Positions 59,950-64,000 of a stretch of 64,000 bases of DNA are shown piece by piece; the first letter of the stretch is position 1, and each line of letters starts with the position of its first letter. This DNA comes from Fredinandcohnia onubensis (GTDB lineage Bacteria > Bacillota > Bacilli > Bacillales > Bacillaceae_L): NCBI RefSeq assembly GCF_002734285.1, contig NZ_NSEA01000001.1:1-64000 (forward strand). Reading direction: 5' to 3'. The notes under the pieces are model-generated. The model searched no databases, was not told where the DNA came from, and saw only the letters and a list, made by a program, of their open reading frames with translations. The position numbers and the translations under genes were made by a program.

Positions 59950-60163
59950 AGAATATTTCTAGCGTACTAGTGGTTGAAATATTTGGTTTATCCAGATTGT
60001 AAGGAATTCTTCTATTATTTTAGTATAGGAAACAAGTACCGGTTAATATGATATATAGTAAAATTTAACAGTGAAGAACAGCTTATTCTACTAATATAGA
60101 GAAGTTTGTAAGTGAAATGAGTATATTGTTGTAAAAATAAACAAAATGTCGATTATTGTCTAC

Positions 60164-60192
60164 TTGACAAGACTGTTAGAACAGTATAGAAT
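60164..60192 (+). promoter_or_regulatory. Promoter with operator dyad upstream of gntP
   Basis: TTGACA (60164-60169), 17-bp spacer, TAGAAT (60187-60192). The spacer contains the perfect dyad ACTGTT-AG-AACAGT (60172-60185), well placed for a repressor. Confidence 0.6.
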
Positions 60193-60291
60193 CTGATAAA
60201 GAACAAGTAGTGATGCGATACGCAACATTTCTTGGTTGGTCAATTTTCTTTAGATAAAACTTTAATAAATGTGTTGCAATTTTACCTATAT

Positions 60292-60482
60292 ATAGGACTA
60301 TTACTCTAGTGGTTTATGCCACTTATTTTTATCGTCCATATGTAAGCACTTGCAGTTCCTTCTTGGGGATGGATAGTAAATGCTAGTGAATTGTACACAA
60401 TATTATTGAAATCATTGTTCCTTATATAGAAAGTTTTATTTACAAGATCATCTATTGATTAGCTCAAGTGTAATAGTCCTAT
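60292..60482. repeat. 191-bp segment with 13-bp terminal inverted repeats
   Basis: ATAGGACTATTAC (60292-60304) and its exact complement GTAATAGTCCTAT (60470-60482); similarity extends a few bases inward with mismatches. No open frame and no clear target duplication. Could be a small MITE-like insertion or a leader hairpin. Confidence 0.5.
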
Positions 60483-60648
60483 TTGTGCCGATGTAAAAAA
60501 ATGTAACCGTATACTTGAAAATGAGAAATATAGTAAGCGGTAATAATCGGTATGTTCTAACAGACCTTTACAAAAATGAAAGCTGGTATCTCATCCATTA
60601 TTTCAATTCAAATAAAAACACTCTTCAAATTAAGGGGGAAATAATTAA

Positions 60649-62025
60649 ATGGAACCGTCAGGCATCCAAATGGTTTCCGGGCTTATACTCGGGGTAATCG
60701 TATTAATCTTACTTGTATTAAAAACAAAAATTCACGCATTTCTAGCACTCATAATAGGAGCTTCAATCGCTGGACTTGTTGGAGGAATGGTTCCTGGTGA
60801 AGTTGCTGGAGCTATCTCAGCAGGATTCGGGAGTACATTAGCTTCAGTAGGTATTGTAATTGGATTAGGTGTTATGATGGGCCGTATTCTTGAAATAACA
60901 GGTGCTGCCGAAACATTAGCCTATTCATTAATTAAATTTGTTGGTAAGAAAAAAGAAGAGTGGGCAATGGCAATAGCTGGTTATATCATTTCTATCCCAA
61001 TTTTTGTTGACTCAGCCTTTGTTATTTTAAACCCATTAGTAAAAACTCTTTCAAGAAAAACAGGAAAGTCAGTTATAGCTATTGGTGTTTCTTTAGCAGC
61101 TGGACTTGTTATTACACATTCGATTGTACCTCCAACACCGGGTCCACTAGGGGTTGCTGGAATTTTTGGAGTAGACATCGGTCTTATGATTGGATTAGGT
61201 CTAGCTTTTGGTATTCCTCTTATCATTGTAGGAGTTTTATATGCGAAATGGCTTGGTAAGAAGATTTATCAACTTCCAAGTGATGAATCAGAATCTGGAT
61301 ATGTTAGACCTGAAAAAGAAATGACTTACCCAGAGTTATTGGAAATTGTAAATGAAAGATCAAAAGAACTTCCATCATTTGCAAGATCGTTCTTACCAAT
61401 CTTAATTCCGATTATCCTTATTTTTATCAATACAACATTATCAGCTTTAGAATTAACAGAAGGTATTTATGGAATCTTTACTTTCTTAGGTACACCAATC
61501 ATAGCGGTTGCACTTGGTTTAATCACAGCTATTTATGCATTAGCAGGAAAACTAGGCCGTAATACAACGCTTGAAGAAATGGAAAAAGGTATTCAAGATG
61601 CTGGTATTATCTTACTAGTAACAGGTGCAGGTGGTGCGCTAGGAAACGTATTGCGTACAAGTGGTACAGGGGATTACATTGCTCAACAAATAGCAGACCT
61701 ACCGCTACCAGCAGTTCTAATTCCTTTCTTTGTAGCTAGTATGGTTCGTTTAGTTCAAGGTAGTGGAACAGTAGCGATGATAACTGCAGCGTCCATCTCA
61801 GCGCCAATTTTAGCTCAATTAGATGTGAACATGGCACTTGCTGCTCAAGCTGCTGCATTAGGATCACTTATTTTCTCATACTTTAATGATAGCTTCTTCT
61901 GGGTAGTAAACCGTATGCTTGGTATTAAAAATGTAAAAGAGCAAATCATGGTTTGGTCAATCCCAACGACTCTTATGTGGTTCACAGGATTAATTCTTAT
62001 TTTAATTGCTAACATGTTTATCTAA
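60649..62025 (+). CDS. GntP family permease
   Basis: 458 residues with about 12 membrane segments; blocks such as GGMVPGEVAGAISAGFG, IFVDSAFVILNPLVK and THSIVPPTPGPLGVAGIFG identify the GntP family, which takes up gluconate and other sugar acids or hydroxyacids. GGGGGAAA precedes the ATG. Neighbours larE and a PrpR-type regulator suggest a hydroxyacid substrate, not necessarily gluconate. Confidence 0.93.
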   Translation: MEPSGIQMVSGLILGVIVLILLVLKTKIHAFLALIIGASIAGLVGGMVPGEVAGAISAGFGSTLASVGIVIGLGVMMGRILEITGAAETLAYSLIKFVGKKKEEWAMAIAGYIISIPIFVDSAFVILNPLVKTLSRKTGKSVIAIGVSLAAGLVITHSIVPPTPGPLGVAGIFGVDIGLMIGLGLAFGIPLIIVGVLYAKWLGKKIYQLPSDESESGYVRPEKEMTYPELLEIVNERSKELPSFARSFLPILIPIILIFINTTLSALELTEGIYGIFTFLGTPIIAVALGLITAIYALAGKLGRNTTLEEMEKGIQDAGIILLVTGAGGALGNVLRTSGTGDYIAQQIADLPLPAVLIPFFVASMVRLVQGSGTVAMITAASISAPILAQLDVNMALAAQAAALGSLIFSYFNDSFFWVVNRMLGIKNVKEQIMVWSIPTTLMWFTGLILILIANMFI

Positions 62026-62048
62026 GTTCATAAAGTAAAGAACCGAAA

Positions 62049-62079
62049 AAGAGCTCAATTACAGGGCTCTTTTTCTTTA
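62049..62079 (+). terminator. gntP terminator
   Basis: AAAAAGAGCTC-...-GGGCTCTTTTT hairpin with a T-rich tail. Confidence 0.85.
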
Positions 62080-62156
62080 CTATATACACAGACGAGGAAT
62101 TATATTGGATTGCCCATGCAATTTATGCCATTAATGAAATCGCTTTAGTAAATTCT

Positions 62157-62184
62157 TTTACTTTGGTTATAAATCGCTTATAAT
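62157..62184 (+). promoter_or_regulatory. larE promoter
   Basis: TTTACT (62157-62162) and TATAAT (62179-62184) with a 16-bp spacer, about 100 bp upstream of larE. Confidence 0.55.
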
Positions 62185-62285
62185 TAAAAGTGTTGCAAAA
62201 TGCAAAGATAATTAGATCCTAAACACTATAATCTATTAAGTATCACTTGTTTACTACTAAATTATTGATATAGGTGGAATAAAGA

Positions 62286-63095
62286 ATGCGAGATAAGTAT
62301 GAACAACTTAAGGAAATATTGAAAGAGATGGAAAATGTGGTGGTTGCTTTTTCTGGTGGAGTAGATAGTACATTTTTATTAAAAGTAGCCATTGATGTTT
62401 TGGGAGCAGAGAAAGTTTTAGCGGTTACGGCTGATTCTGAAACATATCCATCCAGTGAATTAGAGGAAGCGAAGAGGCTTGCTAAAGAGATCGGTGCAAC
62501 ACATCAAGTTATTGAAACTTCTGAGCTGAGTATTCCAGGTTATGCGGAAAATGACAGGAACCGGTGTTATTTTTGTAAAAATGGGTTATTCGAGGAAATC
62601 GTTCCGATCATGCGTGAAAAAGGATTTAAGAACGTTGTATATGGTTTAATTGCAGATGATATGAGTGAACACCGCCCTGGCGTTCGTGCGGCCAAAGAAC
62701 ATGGTGTACGAGGTCCACTTCAAGAAGCGAATCTATATAAGGAAGAAATACGTGATCTTTCAAAGCAATTGGATTTACCAACTTGGGAAAAGCCTTCGTT
62801 TGCATGTTTATCATCAAGAATTGCTTATGGTGAAAAGATAACGCAGGAAAAGCTAACAAAAGTTGAAAAATCAGAGGAATACATTAAAGGGTTAGGCATT
62901 AAACAAGTGCGTGTTCGGACGCATGAAGATATTGCTAGAATTGAGGTAGAGCCTCAAGACATGGAGCGCATCTTAACCAATCATCAAGAAATTATCGAAA
63001 ATCTTCAGTTATTCGGTTATAAATATGTCACTCTTGACCTACAAGGGTACGTAAGCGGAAGCATGAACAAGGTGTTAGCTAAAAGTAACGAATAA
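62286..63095 (+). CDS. larE: Sulfur transferase LarE (nickel-pincer cofactor synthesis)
   Basis: ATP-dependent enzyme that gives up its own cysteine sulfur to make the nickel-pincer nucleotide of lactate racemase-type enzymes. 269 residues: PP-loop SGGVDST at 23-29, NRCYFCKNG near 92-100, and Cys174 in SFACLSSRIAYG, the position of the sacrificial Cys176 of the known enzyme. AGGTGG lies upstream. larA, larB and larC are not in this window; the next gene is 35 bp away. Confidence 0.92.
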   Translation: MRDKYEQLKEILKEMENVVVAFSGGVDSTFLLKVAIDVLGAEKVLAVTADSETYPSSELEEAKRLAKEIGATHQVIETSELSIPGYAENDRNRCYFCKNGLFEEIVPIMREKGFKNVVYGLIADDMSEHRPGVRAAKEHGVRGPLQEANLYKEEIRDLSKQLDLPTWEKPSFACLSSRIAYGEKITQEKLTKVEKSEEYIKGLGIKQVRVRTHEDIARIEVEPQDMERILTNHQEIIENLQLFGYKYVTLDLQGYVSGSMNKVLAKSNE

Positions 63096-63130
63096 ATGGA
63101 TGGTTAAATCAAGTCAAGGGTGATGGGGAA

Positions 63131-64000
63131 ATGATTAAGGCATTGGCAATTGTCCCTTATGAGGGATTATATGAAATGATGAAAGAAGTCACACAAGATG
63201 TTCATGATATTGAGTTTCAGATTGAACTAGGGAACTTGCATGAAGGAGTAGCCATTGCGAAAGAGGCTGAAAAGAACGGTTACCATGTCATTATAAGTCG
63301 TGGGGGGACAGCTTCATTAATTCAGGAGGCTGTCTCTATTCCGGTGATTGATATTCAAGTATCTGGCTATGATGTGTTACGTATTTTAACTATGGTTAAA
63401 GGATTTTCGCGAAAAGCTGCAATTGTAGGCTTCTCCAATATTACACAGGGTGCCGGTACAATATGTAAACTCCTGGATTTTGATATTAAAACATTAACGA
63501 TTACAAAAGAAATAGAAGTAAAAGAAATGTTAACGAATCTAAAAGATCAAGATTATGAAGTGGTCATAGGTGATGTGGTTACGGTCCAAGTTGCAAAGGA
63601 GTTAGGTTTGACCGGGGTTCTAATTACGTCAGGTAAAGAGGCTATTTTTGACGCATTAGAAGAAACTAGAAGAACCTACAATGTCTTTTCGCAATTACAA
63701 CAGGACGTTTCTTTTTTTAAAACGATTCTCAGTTTTAGCGAGCAAGCAATTGGAGTTCTTAACAAAGATGAAGAGGTCGTTTACAGTAATGAACGCTTCA
63801 ACCAAGATTTTAATTGGGTGAAGGTAAAGAACTCAGATACGATAAGAAATTTAATACAAGAAATAGTCATTACAGGTCAAAAGATTTCAAAAACAATACA
63901 CATAAATGATTCGTTTTGGAAAATCACAGCTTGTTCAAAAGAAGATCATATTGTTTTATTTATAGAGAATAATCTTCCTAACGAATCTGCTAACCAAGGA
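63131..64000 (+). CDS. PrpR-type regulator, N-terminal part (cut by the window edge)
   Basis: Open from ATG 63131 to the end, 290 codons without a stop; TGGGG lies six bases upstream. Residues 1 to about 180 fit the PrpR N-terminal sensor domain (MIKALAIVPYEGLYEMM, GVAIAKEAEKNGYHVIISRG, IVGFSNITQGAGTICKLLDF). A PAS-like domain seems to follow (SEQAIGVLNKDEEVVYSNERF). PrpR family members usually continue with a sigma-54 AAA+ domain and helix-turn-helix, or a helix-turn-helix alone; that part is outside. Confidence 0.88.
   Translation, partial: MIKALAIVPYEGLYEMMKEVTQDVHDIEFQIELGNLHEGVAIAKEAEKNGYHVIISRGGTASLIQEAVSIPVIDIQVSGYDVLRILTMVKGFSRKAAIVGFSNITQGAGTICKLLDFDIKTLTITKEIEVKEMLTNLKDQDYEVVIGDVVTVQVAKELGLTGVLITSGKEAIFDALEETRRTYNVFSQLQQDVSFFKTILSFSEQAIGVLNKDEEVVYSNERFNQDFNWVKVKNSDTIRNLIQEIVITGQKISKTIHINDSFWKITACSKEDHIVLFIENNLPNESANQG

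Larger units (their letters stand above)
59835..60648. other. 0.8-kb gap upstream of gntP
   Basis: No supported gene. Contains a sigma-54-like -24/-12 sequence (59934-59949), a TTGACA promoter with a dyad in its spacer (60164-60192), and a 191-bp segment bounded by 13-bp inverted repeats (60292-60482). Confidence 0.5.

Noticed and set aside
60341-60354. TGTAAGCACTTGCA resembling a CcpA cre site
   Set aside because: Two mismatches, including the central CG.
60492-60506. TGTAAA-N4-TGTAAC resembling a WalR direct repeat
   Set aside because: WalR sites have a spacing of 5 between half-sites (11 between starts); here it is one base short, and no suitable target gene is directly downstream.
60515-60697. 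60-codon frame overlapping the gntP start
   Set aside because: Out of frame with gntP, no ribosome site and no family resemblance.
62105-62120. TTGGATTGCCCATGCA resembling a sigma-54 promoter upstream of larE
   Set aside because: GG and GC are 9 bases apart, while sigma-54 needs 10.

Overview
The window is the replication-origin region of a low-GC, spore-forming Firmicute of the Bacillaceae. Evidence is the conserved order gyrA-gyrB-remB-recF-yaaA-dnaN-dnaA / rpmH-rnpA-yidC-jag-mnmE-mnmG-rsmG-noc-soj-spo0J-yyaC-yyzM-yyaE-ychF-rpsF-ssb-rpsR-yybS-gdpP-rplI-dnaC-purA-walRKHIJ-htrC-rlmH. The proteins resemble Bacillus subtilis orthologues closely but with clear differences, so a Bacillus-related genus (Neobacillus/Cytobacillus type) is plausible; genus and species cannot be fixed from this sequence alone.

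Layout. Positions 1-246 hold the tandem promoters and leader of an rRNA operon whose 16S gene would start just beyond the left edge (minus strand). 247-10602 is one replication arm, all on the minus strand, from dnaA to gyrA plus a degenerate HD-GYP gene. 9002-9255 and 10603-11100 form a bipartite oriC with DnaA boxes, DnaA-trios and an AT-rich unwinding region. 11.4-51.4 kb is the other arm, mostly on the plus strand: RNA and ribosome maintenance, chromosome segregation (noc, soj, spo0J, four parS sites), primosome and ribosomal proteins, c-di-AMP turnover, purine synthesis, the WalRK cell-wall two-component system, and an LnrJKLMN-like two-component/ABC export module. At 28.8-29.6 kb a TPP riboswitch controls thiT.

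From rlmH (51.4 kb) rightwards the window becomes accessory. A 17-bp sequence at the 3' end of rlmH is repeated exactly 1.44 kb downstream and brackets a small cassette (a 25-codon peptide and a kinase-fold protein). The repeat contains TATCATAA, the core used by SCC elements at the same gene in staphylococci. Further right are a PAS protein behind an Fnr-type operator, RluF, a serine hydrolase, a PhnB-like protein, AzlCD, a formate/nitrite-type channel, a LysM-3D wall protein, and a GntP permease - LarE - PrpR-type regulator group that runs off the right edge.

Main points for follow-up: the SCC-like att repeats at rlmH; two DnaA-box clusters outside oriC (jag-mnmE and around rlmH); three parS sites inside genes, all read in the same frame; a 100-bp structured repeat in the leaders of both noc and soj; a thiT terminator that contains the ribosome binding site; and the gntP-larE-prpR group, which hints at a nickel-pincer-dependent hydroxyacid racemase pathway beyond the window.
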